Source of the DNA: Flavobacteriales bacterium
GTDB taxonomy: Bacteria > Bacteroidota > Bacteroidia > Flavobacteriales_E > Vicingaceae
NCBI GenBank assembly: GCA_020635815.1
Contig: JACJZB010000004.1
Location: 320,672 to 384,671 of the forward strand
Reading direction: 5' to 3'
DNA length: 64,000 nt
Part shown: positions 50,601 through 58,364 of the stretch, one piece after another
How positions within the stretch are numbered: the first letter of the stretch is position 1
How the letters are laid out: the number at the start of each line of letters is the position of its first letter
The notes under the pieces: generated by a model
What the model saw: the letters and a program-made list of their open reading frames with translations, nothing else
What the model was told of the DNA's origin: nothing
The model's database searches: none
Made by a program: the position numbers and the translations under genes

Positions 50601-50983
50601 ACGAAATCAAGTTTATAAATAGGTTCTTTTTCAGCATATTCAACACTCTCCAATTGACTTAATTTCTTAATGATTTCATCAATTTCTGAGTAATTATTAA
50701 ACTTAACTCGGTAAATTTTTTGTAAATCTTCTTTGTTAGTATGATATATAGGACGAGTAAAGTCGGAAATAGAGAATGTTTGTAGTACATTTCTTAACTC
50801 CGGATAATCACCAATATTTTCATTTTTTGTTAATGATTCTGGCGAATCTTTTAATGTTGCTGCTGTTTGAACATTTTTTTTCAGTTTAAACAAAATGCTG
50901 CCGTCCAAGAAATTGGCATCATATGTTTGGGCAAATCCAATAGTACCTATCAGTAAACCGACTGCCAAAGCAAATTTTTTCAT
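47687..50983 (-). CDS. Secreted S8 (subtilisin-like) serine peptidase with T9SS type A sorting domain
   Basis: 1098 aa. Signal peptide, an inhibitor-like propeptide to about residue 130, then the S8 triad D167 (VAIVDNAV), H202 (SHGTHCAG) and S369 (SGTSMATP), all present. A PKD domain follows at about 430-510 (VTFTDQSNDGG), a beta-propeller region of BNR/VPS10-like repeats at about 520-870 (KTTNGGTTWNVQS; KTTDGGVNWTKQS; TTDGGTNWTLVSG; SEDGGVSWNIID), a second PKD domain, an Ig-like domain and a type A sorting domain (YPNPASTTLNISVDS ... KGMYFVKIEG). Export across the outer membrane by T9SS and secretion of a peptidase that binds polymer or surface glycans through the propeller are inferred. It is monocistronic. 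Confidence 0.93.
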   Translation of the reverse strand: MKKFALAVGLLIGTIGFAQTYDANFLDGSILFKLKKNVQTAATLKDSPESLTKNENIGDYPELRNVLQTFSISDFTRPIYHTNKEDLQKIYRVKFNNYSEIDEIIKKLSQLESVEYAEKEPIYKLDFVPNDPNYTGTTGKWYHTLVNSEAAWDISQGSSTIKVAIVDNAVYANHADLTTYKQRDVADNDNDATPPYTNGWSHGTHCAGLATADLNNGVGIASLGGQVELIAVKATPDNAPSGDAIYYGFEGVSWACSNGANVVSMSYGGTNASQAMQNLIDAYPDVVFLAAAGNDGNTTLQYPGAYNNVICVGSVNGNNSPSSFTNYNGATSFVDIASPGGGAGSSSFGGLLSTTYNGGSSYGTMSGTSMATPFAAGLVGNMLSINPTMTPTQILNCLTSTGVATGGSKDIGPRIDAAAALACVASTVTGDPLVQFTGSPTSIYEGQSVTFTDQSNDGGNTITDWQWSFPGGTPSSYNGQTPPPITYAATGVYTVELTVTNSQSAQTKTRTDYINVSLEPYGEWIIQNSGFATVSTGIGYIDIVDVNTVWAVAYDGSGGGGNPQEFTKTTNGGTTWNVQSIDIGDAGSAISMITAIDDMNAWLVAYPPTGSEDQGVWKTTDGGVNWTKQSTAAYNNAASFANVIHFWDANNGICQGDPINGEFEVYTTTDGGTNWTLVSGANLPNPLSGEYGYVRDIEVVGDTVWFGTNLGRLYHSTDKGYTWDVYQTPETDMGNANYSFTNGTTGILTTGGAVWKTTDAGANWTQLTTTGSVFDAGLCYIEGTDVAFTTGQTGSSYSEDGGVSWNIIDTDQHTYCEFINPTVGWSGSFTVSATEHGIWKWNSLNSNLDADFSATPLIVCIGDTVQFTDLTTGGNITDWSWQFFGGTSPDPTAQNPIVYYSAAGQYSVQLTVTDSIGQTTTSKGSYITVEAPAATPLVVGGPSPVCQDSLATYGCPNTPGVFYVWQLPAGWFGNSTTSTITATVGATSGDVSVAASNVCGLSAFKSKAVTVNNCGVGIDELESSVLSIYPNPASTTLNISVDSKLLNSAVNVIDVLGNIVYTSSIMSNIETINISNLSKGMYFVKIEGVDNTIKFIKE

Positions 50984-51115
50984 ACTTATTTTTGTTTAGT
51001 TAGTGTTTTTAAGAAATGCAATTTACTAAATTACCTTTAAATAATTATGATTAATCAATTAAAGGTAGCTGAGAAAAGATAAAAGGTTGTTCTATAACCG
51101 AAAATGGAATGGGCT

Positions 51116-52318
51116 TTAATTAAAGTTAAACTGATAACCGAGGTTAATTTCTGTAAAATCAGCTTGCCCAAAATTGGCATTAATATGCGTGCCAATAAAG
51201 GCGTTGTGAGTTGGTTGTTTAGTTGTGTTTAATAGGTATAAGTTAAGTCCCATACGTGTTGTAAATAATTTTTTTAGATAGTATTTCACACCTTCATTCT
51301 TTTCATAAACGGTATTAAATTCTTTATAAAAAGGTTTATAAAGGTTTAAGCCTCCCATTACATCTAACCCAATATGTCCCATTAAAAATTCGCTACCAAT
51401 AAAAAAATAGACATTGGATGAAGAAAGAGTTGGATTATCAATAAAATCCGTATTTTCAGTTTCTTTGATGTAATTATTGTATTGCTCATAATAACGGTAA
51501 GCAAAACCGCTTCTAATTTTTAAGTGTTGATTAAATATAATTCCTAAAGATAGTGCTGAGGTATAGATTTCTCTTTTCGTTCCTCCCACAGGTTCAGCTG
51601 TAGCTCCAAGTTCATGAAAACCAATTCCTTGACGGAAGTTAAGAAATAAGTTCTTTGATTTCCGTTTTGAAACATTAGAAGAGGGTTCTTTAACTTCGTT
51701 TTTAGGGTTATAAAATTGTGCTGCTATACTTATGAGTCCTGAATTTAACCCAAAATTAGGGAGTTGTGTATGTCCATTTGAAGCATGTGAATATCCTCCT
51801 CCCAAACGTAAGTGAACACCATTGTTATGGTAAATTGATTTATATAAAAATGCTTGAAAATCCCATGTAAAACCAGAACCAATAGCAACATTGTCGGTAT
51901 TACTTATACTATCGAAATGGGTAGTAAAGTAAGATGCACCTATTGCTAACTTTATATAGAAAGGCTTTGGTTTGTTGTTGAGTTTAAATTGAATATATGG
52001 AGATATACTAAACTGATTACCATATATTTTATTATTGCCCAGGTTAGAGCCAAAAAAAGCCAGTCCTGTTTCGGGAAAGTTGTAATATTTAGCCCAGCTT
52101 GATGTATCTGTATTTAATGTTCCAATATTTATTGCAATTGCTGATTGAATTGTTGATTTTGGAAAATTTACCGAGTAGTTAGGAACTATTTTTCCGCCCA
52201 TTAATTCGGTTTCAATAAAGTGTTGCGTTTGCCCAAAAGAATAAACAGCAATTGCAAAGAAAGTAGCTAGGATTAATATGTGTTTGAAAAAATTAATAAC
52301 AAGAAGTTTAGTTCTCAA
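51116..52318 (-). CDS. PagL-like lipid A deacylase / acyloxyacyl hydrolase-type outer-membrane protein
   Basis: 400 aa. After a signal-anchor-like N-terminus (cleavage near YSFGQ) the protein is rich in outer-membrane beta strands. The PagL-type active-site signature is visible: LRLGGGYSHASNGHTQLPNF, with H178 and S180 the expected catalytic residues. PagL removes the 3-linked acyl chain from lipid A in the outer membrane. The protein is much longer than the ~170-aa PagL and carries extra strands after residue 260 (YRYYEQYNNYI, FTTRMGLNLYLLN). The start codon is TTG (52318-52316); no ATG lies between it and the signal peptide. A TATATTTG promoter-like box overlaps this TTG, which would make the transcript nearly leaderless if real. 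Confidence 0.75.
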   Translation of the reverse strand: MRTKLLVINFFKHILILATFFAIAVYSFGQTQHFIETELMGGKIVPNYSVNFPKSTIQSAIAINIGTLNTDTSSWAKYYNFPETGLAFFGSNLGNNKIYGNQFSISPYIQFKLNNKPKPFYIKLAIGASYFTTHFDSISNTDNVAIGSGFTWDFQAFLYKSIYHNNGVHLRLGGGYSHASNGHTQLPNFGLNSGLISIAAQFYNPKNEVKEPSSNVSKRKSKNLFLNFRQGIGFHELGATAEPVGGTKREIYTSALSLGIIFNQHLKIRSGFAYRYYEQYNNYIKETENTDFIDNPTLSSSNVYFFIGSEFLMGHIGLDVMGGLNLYKPFYKEFNTVYEKNEGVKYYLKKLFTTRMGLNLYLLNTTKQPTHNAFIGTHINANFGQADFTEINLGYQFNFN

Positions 52319-52340
52319 ATATAAAAATTATAACAGCAAT

Positions 52341-52372
52341 AAAAAGAGGCGATGATAACATCGCCTCTTTTT
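52341..52372. terminator. Terminator of secA
   Basis: 14-bp perfect stem (arms 52341-52354 and 52359-52372, core GAGGCGATG) with loop ATAA and an A/T tract on each side. On the minus strand it lies 21 nt after the secA stop and only 22 nt upstream of the PagL-like start codon. Confidence 0.92.
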
Positions 52373-52393
52373 AAAATAGTTATTAAATGTCTT

Positions 52394-55300
52394 TTATTTA
52401 CCGTGACATTGTTTATATTTCTTACCACTACCACAAGGGCAAGGGTCGTTTCTGCCTACTTTTTTCTCCACTCTTATGGGTTGGGGTTTTGGTTTCTCTG
52501 CTTGTTGTGGAGCTCCTTGTTGTTGAGGAGCAGCATAATTATCAGGTCTGCTCGTTTGCAAGTTGCTTATTTCGCTTTTTTGTGGAGCTTGAGCTTCTTT
52601 TGCTTCAATTTCTGGAGCACCTTCTTTTGGTTGAGGTAAGCTGCATTTCATTAAGAAACTAGCTACTTCTTTATTAATTTTTAATAAAGAAGAGTTAAAT
52701 AATTTAAACGCTTCAAACTTATAAATCAATAACGGATCTTTTTGTTCGTAAACAGCACTTTGAACGGATTGTTTTAACTCGTCCATTTCACGTAAGTGTT
52801 CTTTCCAATCTTCATCAATCATTGCTAAAATCACATTTTTTTCAGTAGATTTTATCAATTCTTTACATTCGTTTTGGTAAGTTTTTTCTAGAGGTGTTGA
52901 CACATTCAACACTTTATGGCCATCTGTAATTGGCACTAAAATATTTTCATAATGTGCCCCTTGATTTTCATAAACATCCTTAATTACCGGGTATGCCATT
53001 TGAGCAATTAATTCAGACTTTTTCTGATAATGCGTTAATGCTAAGTCATGCAATTCTTCAATTAACTCTTGAGGATTCCCTTCAAAAAATTCTTTTTCTT
53101 GAAATGGATTTTGGATAGACAATAAACGAATTAATTCAATTTTATAATCTTCAAAATCACCATGAGCTTGAGCATCATTTACAATATCTTCACATACATC
53201 ATAAATCATGTTCGAGATTTCAACACCTAATCTTTCACCATGTAAAGCATTTCTACGCTTGGTGTAAACCACTTCACGTTGAGAGTTCATAATGTCATCA
53301 TACTCTAATAAACGCTTACGAATACCAAAGTTATTTTCTTCTACTTTTTTCTGAGCTCTTTCAATCGATTTGGTAACCATAGAATGCTGAATTACCTCAC
53401 CTTCTTCAAGCCCCATTCTATCCATTAATTTAATAATACGTTCAGAATTAAATAAACGCATTAAATCATCTTCTAATGAAACAAAGAATTGAGATGAACC
53501 TGGATCTCCTTGACGACCAGCACGACCTCTTAATTGTCTGTCCACACGTCTAGAATCGTGTCTTTCTGTACCAATAATGGCTAAACCTCCAGCTTCTTTT
53601 ACTCCTTCGCCTAATTTAATATCTGTACCACGACCTGCCATGTTGGTTGCGATGGTTACAGCTCCAGCTTGACCTGCTCCAGCAACTACTTCAGCTTCGC
53701 GTTGGTGTAATTTTGCATTTAAAACATTATGACTAATGCCTTTCATTTTAAGCATTCTTCCCAATAACTCAGAAATTTCTACAGAAGTTGTACCAACTAG
53801 TACAGGCCTTTTTTGGTTAACTAAGGTTACAATCTCATCAATTACGGCAGTATATTTTTCTCTTTTGGTTTTGTAAACCAAATCTTGCCTATCATCTCTC
53901 GCTATAGGCTTGTTTGTTGGAATAATAACTACATCTAGTTTGTAAATGTCCCAAAGTTCCTGCGATTCAGTTTCAGCAGTACCAGTCATTCCGGATAGTT
54001 TGTGGTACATTCTAAAATAATTCTGTAGTGTTACAGTTGCATAAGTTTGTGTTGCAGCTTCAACTTTTACATTTTCTTTAGCTTCAATTGCTTGATGTAA
54101 TCCGTCAGAATAACGTCTCCCATCCATAATACGACCTGTCTGTTCATCAACAATTTTTACTTTATTATCCATCACCACATATTCCACATCAATCTCAAAC
54201 ATCGCGTAAGCTTTCAATAATTGATTGATGGTGTGTATTCTTTCTGCTTTTACAGAATAATCTTGAATAACCCTATCTTTTCGGGCTAATTTTTCTGTTT
54301 CCGAATCGGAAGATTTTTCTATTTCAGCAACTTCCGACCCAATGTCGGGCATTACAAAGAATCTTGAATCTTCCCCCGCACCAGTAATTAAGTCTATACC
54401 TCTTTCAGATAATTCAACAGAATTGCTTTTTTCATCTACTACAAAAAACAAAGGTTCATCTGCCTTAGGCATCTCTTTGTTTTGGTCTTGCATGTAATAA
54501 TTTTCCGTTTTTTGTAACATCGCTTTAATACCATGTTCACTTAAAAACTTAATGAGGGCTTTATTTTTTGGGAAAGCTCTATGTGCTCTTAATAAGGCTA
54601 GGCCACCTTTTTCTTGGTCATCTTTACTGATTTTTTCACCTTTAATAAGTGGTGACAATAATTTTTTTGCTTCGCTTAATGCTTCTGTAACAAATTTCTT
54701 TTGTTCAGCAACTAATTTTTCTACTCTTGGTTTTAGTTCATGAAATTCATGTTTATCTCCTTTTGGAGTTGGTCCAGAAATTATTAAAGGAGTTCTAGCA
54801 TCATCAATTAAAACAGAATCAACTTCATCGACAATTGCGTAGTGATGTTTACGTTGAACTAAATCCTCTGGCGAGCGAGCCATATTATCTCTCAAATAAT
54901 CGAACCCGAATTCGTTATTTGTTCCATAAGTAATGTCAGCTAAATAGGCTTGTCTTCTTTCTGGTGAATTTGGCTCGTGTTTGTCGATACAATCAACCGT
55001 CATCCCATGAAATTCAAAGATAGGAGCCATCCATTCCGAATCCCTTTTTGCTAAGTAATTATTTACGGTTACTAAATGAATTCCTCTTCCAGCAAGTGCA
55101 TTTAAATAAACAGGAAGCGTACCAACTAAAGTTTTACCTTCTCCTGTCTGCATCTCTGCAACTTTACCTTGGTGCAAAACACTACCTCCAATTAATTGAA
55201 CATCGTAATGAACCATTGCCCAAGTAACTTCTGTTCCAGCGGCTAACCATGTGTTATGATAAATTGCTTTATCGCCATTTATTTCTACACTGTCTCGTTC

Positions 55301-55741
55301 AGCAGCAATATCTCTATCCATTTGAGTTGCAGTAACCTCAATGGTTTTGTTTTCTGCAAATCGTCTTGAAGTTTCTTTTACAACAGCAAAAGCTTCAGCT
55401 TGTATCTCTAATAATACTTCTTCAATCTGTTCAAGCACTTTTTTATCCAATTCATCTATTTCGTTATAGATGTTTTCTTTGTCATGAATTGATAATGAGT
55501 TATCGGTTTCAATTTTGTCTTTTAAAACATTGATTTTATCTTCAGTTTCTTTTGTGTATTCAGCTATCTTAGTTTTAAAAGCGGTTGTTTTTGCTCTCAA
55601 TTCATCATTGGATAGAGAGGCTAGTTTGGTATAAACTGAATTTGTTTGCTCAATTATTGGTGATAATTCTTTTAAATCTCTGTCTGTTTTACTTCCTAAA
55701 AAAGTCTTAAGTACTTTATTTAATAATCCTGCTCCGGCCAT
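52394..55741 (-). CDS. secA: Protein translocase ATPase SecA
   Basis: 1115 aa, longer than the ~900-aa Proteobacterial protein because of a charged, helical insertion at about residues 50-120 (ETEDKINVLKDKIETDNSLS) and others, as is usual in Bacteroidota. Walker A is MQTGEGKT at about 197-204, the DEAD-like box is AIVDEVDSVLIDDARTPLII, and the helicase motif GRGTDIKLG and RQLRGRAGRQGDPG are intact. The C-terminus ends in the SEC-C zinc motif (CPCGSGKKYKQCHGK) after a Pro/Gln-rich linker. It drives proteins through SecYEG, which is required upstream of T9SS export of the cargoes found in this window. It is monocistronic with its own terminator. Confidence 0.98.
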   Translation of the reverse strand: MAGAGLLNKVLKTFLGSKTDRDLKELSPIIEQTNSVYTKLASLSNDELRAKTTAFKTKIAEYTKETEDKINVLKDKIETDNSLSIHDKENIYNEIDELDKKVLEQIEEVLLEIQAEAFAVVKETSRRFAENKTIEVTATQMDRDIAAERDSVEINGDKAIYHNTWLAAGTEVTWAMVHYDVQLIGGSVLHQGKVAEMQTGEGKTLVGTLPVYLNALAGRGIHLVTVNNYLAKRDSEWMAPIFEFHGMTVDCIDKHEPNSPERRQAYLADITYGTNNEFGFDYLRDNMARSPEDLVQRKHHYAIVDEVDSVLIDDARTPLIISGPTPKGDKHEFHELKPRVEKLVAEQKKFVTEALSEAKKLLSPLIKGEKISKDDQEKGGLALLRAHRAFPKNKALIKFLSEHGIKAMLQKTENYYMQDQNKEMPKADEPLFFVVDEKSNSVELSERGIDLITGAGEDSRFFVMPDIGSEVAEIEKSSDSETEKLARKDRVIQDYSVKAERIHTINQLLKAYAMFEIDVEYVVMDNKVKIVDEQTGRIMDGRRYSDGLHQAIEAKENVKVEAATQTYATVTLQNYFRMYHKLSGMTGTAETESQELWDIYKLDVVIIPTNKPIARDDRQDLVYKTKREKYTAVIDEIVTLVNQKRPVLVGTTSVEISELLGRMLKMKGISHNVLNAKLHQREAEVVAGAGQAGAVTIATNMAGRGTDIKLGEGVKEAGGLAIIGTERHDSRRVDRQLRGRAGRQGDPGSSQFFVSLEDDLMRLFNSERIIKLMDRMGLEEGEVIQHSMVTKSIERAQKKVEENNFGIRKRLLEYDDIMNSQREVVYTKRRNALHGERLGVEISNMIYDVCEDIVNDAQAHGDFEDYKIELIRLLSIQNPFQEKEFFEGNPQELIEELHDLALTHYQKKSELIAQMAYPVIKDVYENQGAHYENILVPITDGHKVLNVSTPLEKTYQNECKELIKSTEKNVILAMIDEDWKEHLREMDELKQSVQSAVYEQKDPLLIYKFEAFKLFNSSLLKINKEVASFLMKCSLPQPKEGAPEIEAKEAQAPQKSEISNLQTSRPDNYAAPQQQGAPQQAEKPKPQPIRVEKKVGRNDPCPCGSGKKYKQCHGK

Positions 55742-55828
55742 CTTAAATATTTGTTTATAGTATGAATCTCTGCAAAGTCAAAAACATTACCATTTTTAAT
55801 CATCGGACATTTTGACTTATATAACCGA

Positions 55829-55836
55829 CAAATGTA
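55829..55836 (-). promoter_or_regulatory. Candidate -7 box (TACATTTG) of secA
   Basis: CAAATGTA on the plus strand reads TACATTTG, a TAnnTTTG match about 88 nt before the secA ATG. No -33 TTG is visible. Confidence 0.45.
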
Positions 55837-55896
55837 GTTAATTAACTAAGAACTTAGAAAGATGAAATAAAAAAACAGTCTCTATTATTTACATTT

Positions 55897-55925
55897 TTGA
55901 TTATGCTCTCATTTATTTATATTTG
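55897..55925 (+). promoter_or_regulatory. Promoter of the heme o synthase gene
   Basis: TTG at 55897-55899, 18 nt, then TATATTTG at 55918-55925. The expected transcription start is near 55930-55933, upstream of the ATG at 55943 and downstream of the GTG at 55925, which decides the start codon. Confidence 0.7.
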
Positions 55926-55942
55926 TGGCTCGTTTAAATTGT

Positions 55943-56833
55943 ATGAGTCAGATAAGAACAGAAAGTATAGTAGCCATTAGCTTTATAGAAAAGTTGAAGT
56001 GCTATGCTCAAATTTTAAAGCTTAAGATTACTGTTTTTGTAGTTATTTCGGCCGTATTTGGCTATTTTATAGGAGCTTCTACTTATAATTTAACAGAAAT
56101 TATAAGTTTAATTATTGGTGGTTTTTTAGTAACAGGTTCTGCCAATACGTTTAACCAAATTATTGAACGTAATCATGATAAACTCATGAAAAGAACTGAA
56201 GGAAGACCATTACCTCAAAATAAATTAAATGTTGCTGAAGTAACTATTTTTGCTTTTTTGTCAGGAATTATTGGAATTGCTGTTTTATGGATGTCATTAA
56301 ATCCATTAAGTGGCATTTTAGGGTTGCTTGCAATTTTTATGTATGCTGCAGTTTATACACCATTAAAACAAATTTCACCTTATGCAGTTTTTGTTGGTGC
56401 TTTTCCTGGAGCTATTCCTCCAATGTTAGGTTTTGTTGCTTCAACAGGTAGCTTTGGCTTTGAAGCAGGAATGTTATTTGCAGTTCAGTTTTTATGGCAA
56501 TTTCCACATTTTTGGGCTATTGCTTGGCGTTTGCATAGCCAATACCAAAAAGCAGGGTTTAAAATGTTGCCTTATGATAAAAAGAATAAAACAAGTGCGG
56601 TAATTATTTTTATTAGTAGCTTATTATTAATGATTTCAAGCTTTTTGCCAGAATATTTTAATGTTACAGGAAGAATCGCAACTATTGGATTATTTTTATT
56701 TTCTTGTTTAATGGTAATTCCGGCATTTCAATTAATGCAAACTCAAGATGACAAATATGCGTTAAGAGTCATGCTGATGTCATACCTTTACTTAATTCTT
56801 TCGCTTTTATTTATCTTGGTGGATAAGATTTAA
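55943..56833 (+). CDS. ctaB: Heme o synthase (protoheme IX farnesyltransferase)
   Basis: 296 aa from ATG 55943. An in-frame GTG at 55925 lies inside the promoter box, so I reject it. UbiA-fold polyprenyltransferase with several hydrophobic segments. The first active-site motif is NQIIERNHDKLMKRTEGRPL and the second lies in YTPLKQISPYAVFVGAFPGA; FLWQFPHFWAIAWRLHSQYQ is specific for this family. It attaches farnesyl to heme b to make heme o for terminal oxidases at the inner membrane. The next gene, a DUF420 protein, starts 2 nt after the stop, a pairing typical of cytochrome oxidase assembly clusters. The oxidase genes themselves are not in the window. Confidence 0.93.
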   Translation: MSQIRTESIVAISFIEKLKCYAQILKLKITVFVVISAVFGYFIGASTYNLTEIISLIIGGFLVTGSANTFNQIIERNHDKLMKRTEGRPLPQNKLNVAEVTIFAFLSGIIGIAVLWMSLNPLSGILGLLAIFMYAAVYTPLKQISPYAVFVGAFPGAIPPMLGFVASTGSFGFEAGMLFAVQFLWQFPHFWAIAWRLHSQYQKAGFKMLPYDKKNKTSAVIIFISSLLLMISSFLPEYFNVTGRIATIGLFLFSCLMVIPAFQLMQTQDDKYALRVMLMSYLYLILSLLFILVDKI

Positions 56834-56835
56834 CA

Positions 56836-57351
56836 ATGAAAAGTGAAACTTCCTACAATAAATTAATCACAATTATATCTATTTTATTGCCTTTAGCAGT
56901 AGCAGTATTGTTTGGCGTAAGAATACCAAATGTAGAGCCATTGAGTTTTTTACCACCAATTTATGCTTCAATAAATGGATTAACTGCCATAATACTTGTT
57001 ATTGCAGTAATTGCAATAAAAAAAGGAAATAGAATTCTTCACGAGCGATTAATGAAAACAAGCTTAGTACTTTCAATGCTATTTTTAGTGATGTATATTG
57101 CGTATCACATGACTTCTGACCCAACACCATTCGGAGGTGAAGGAGTAATTAAAATAGTGTATTATTTTGTATTAATTTCGCACATTATACTTTCGGTAGC
57201 CATCATTCCATTGGTATTAATTACCTATGTTAGAACGTTGTCGAATCAATTTGATAGGCATAAAAAGATTGCGAAAATCACTTTTCCTTTATGGTTGTAT
57301 GTTGCAATTAGTGGAGTGCTAGTTTATTTAATGATTTCTCCTTACTATTGA
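56836..57351 (+). CDS. DUF420-family membrane protein linked to cytochrome oxidase
   Basis: 171 aa with five hydrophobic segments (LLPLAVAVLFGVRI; GLTAIILVIAVIAI; LSMLFLVMYIAYHM; LISHIILSVAIIPLVLITYV; LWLYVAISGVLVYLMI). AYHMTSDPTPFGGEG and SHIILS with conserved histidines match the DUF420/YozB family, which usually accompanies ctaB and heme-copper oxidase genes. The biochemical role is unknown; assembly of the oxidase is a positional inference. It overlaps the convergent secreted-protein gene by 7 nt. Confidence 0.88.
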   Translation: MKSETSYNKLITIISILLPLAVAVLFGVRIPNVEPLSFLPPIYASINGLTAIILVIAVIAIKKGNRILHERLMKTSLVLSMLFLVMYIAYHMTSDPTPFGGEGVIKIVYYFVLISHIILSVAIIPLVLITYVRTLSNQFDRHKKIAKITFPLWLYVAISGVLVYLMISPYY

Positions 57352-58277
57352 TTTTCTATAGTAAGATTGGTTGATTCTCCAGAGTAGAAAGTATATTGAT
57401 ACTGAATAATTTTGATGAATTCGGTTTCTACTTCTTGAATTAATTGGGCAGTAAGTAAGTAGGTTTTTTTATCATATAAAAATTGTTTGGATATTTTATA
57501 AACATCATCTTCGTAGATTTTTATTTCTAAAATATTGCCTAACTCGTCATAGTAAAATTTTTCAGTAGAAGTGTCAGGGGTATTTAAATCGGTATTTGTA
57601 ATTATCTCTATAACCCGCCCTTTTTCATCATATTGATAAGTAGTTCTGTGTTTTTTATTACCAATTAAGAATTTAGTGTACTCTTCTGTTAAGTAACCCA
57701 AATCGTTATAATAATCGATTTGTTCTTTGTAAGGTTTTTTGTAGTTATTGTAAAAAATCTTTTTAATCTGTTTGTCGCTAAGTTGCTGGTAAGAGAAGCT
57801 ATCACTCATAATTACGTAGCGATTACCCAATTGAAAATAGTTTTTAACATCACATAGATTTTCCTCTCTACAATAGGTTTGTTTGTTTATTCCTCCAGAT
57901 TTATCATAAGAATATTCATGTGAATAATAACCATAGGTATCATTTTTTCTAACTAAGGTTAGATTATTCATTTTGTCATAATAATAGTTTATGACATTGG
58001 TATCTTTTCTAAGCTTTTGATCGTGGAAAGTAGATATTTGCATGGTTAGATTTCCAGCAGTATTAAATTCGTAGTAAAAATCTAATCCTTTTGTACGAAT
58101 AATATCTTTTACTTTCTTACTAGACCTTGAGCCTTTTATTGATTTAATTTTATTGAGCCGAATAAAGTTGGAATTAAAAAAAGGCTCATCACTAAACAAA
58201 GGTTTGTTTAAATCTAGAATTTGAGCAGCAGCACAAAAGTTTAGAAGAATAAATATGTTAAGTAATAATGATTTCAA
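57345..58277 (-). CDS. Secreted protein with YD/RHS-like repeats, function unknown
   Basis: 310 aa. Signal peptide MKSLLLNIFILLNFCAAAQ. The protein carries several degenerate tyrosine-aspartate repeats of the RHS type: YYEFNTAGNLTM, YYDKMNNLTLVRKND, YSYDKSGGINKQTY, YYNDLGYLTEEYT, YQYDEKGRVIEIIT, FYYDELGNILEIKI and FLYDKKTYLLTAQ. RHS repeats form beta-strand shells; such short versions occur in Bacteroidota surface and periplasmic proteins. No toxin domain or T9SS sorting domain is visible, so the protein is probably periplasmic or surface-associated. It is monocistronic and overlaps the DUF420 gene tail-to-tail by 7 nt. Confidence 0.8.
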   Translation of the reverse strand: MKSLLLNIFILLNFCAAAQILDLNKPLFSDEPFFNSNFIRLNKIKSIKGSRSSKKVKDIIRTKGLDFYYEFNTAGNLTMQISTFHDQKLRKDTNVINYYYDKMNNLTLVRKNDTYGYYSHEYSYDKSGGINKQTYCREENLCDVKNYFQLGNRYVIMSDSFSYQQLSDKQIKKIFYNNYKKPYKEQIDYYNDLGYLTEEYTKFLIGNKKHRTTYQYDEKGRVIEIITNTDLNTPDTSTEKFYYDELGNILEIKIYEDDVYKISKQFLYDKKTYLLTAQLIQEVETEFIKIIQYQYTFYSGESTNLTIENQ

Positions 58278-58311
58278 TTTAGAATATTTCTTTTAGCAAA
58301 GAACTAGAAAT

Positions 58312-58344
58312 AAAAAAGCATCTTGAAATTCAAGATGCTTTTTT
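58312..58344. terminator. Terminator of the peptide-binding lipoprotein gene
   Basis: Inverted repeat AAAAAAGCATCTTGAA / TTCAAGATGCTTTTTT around a single central base, with terminal A and T tracts. On the minus strand it begins 20 nt past the stop of the substrate-binding protein gene and lies upstream of the YD-repeat gene. Confidence 0.92.
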
Positions 58345-58364
58345 ATTAACTATATAATGTTTAA

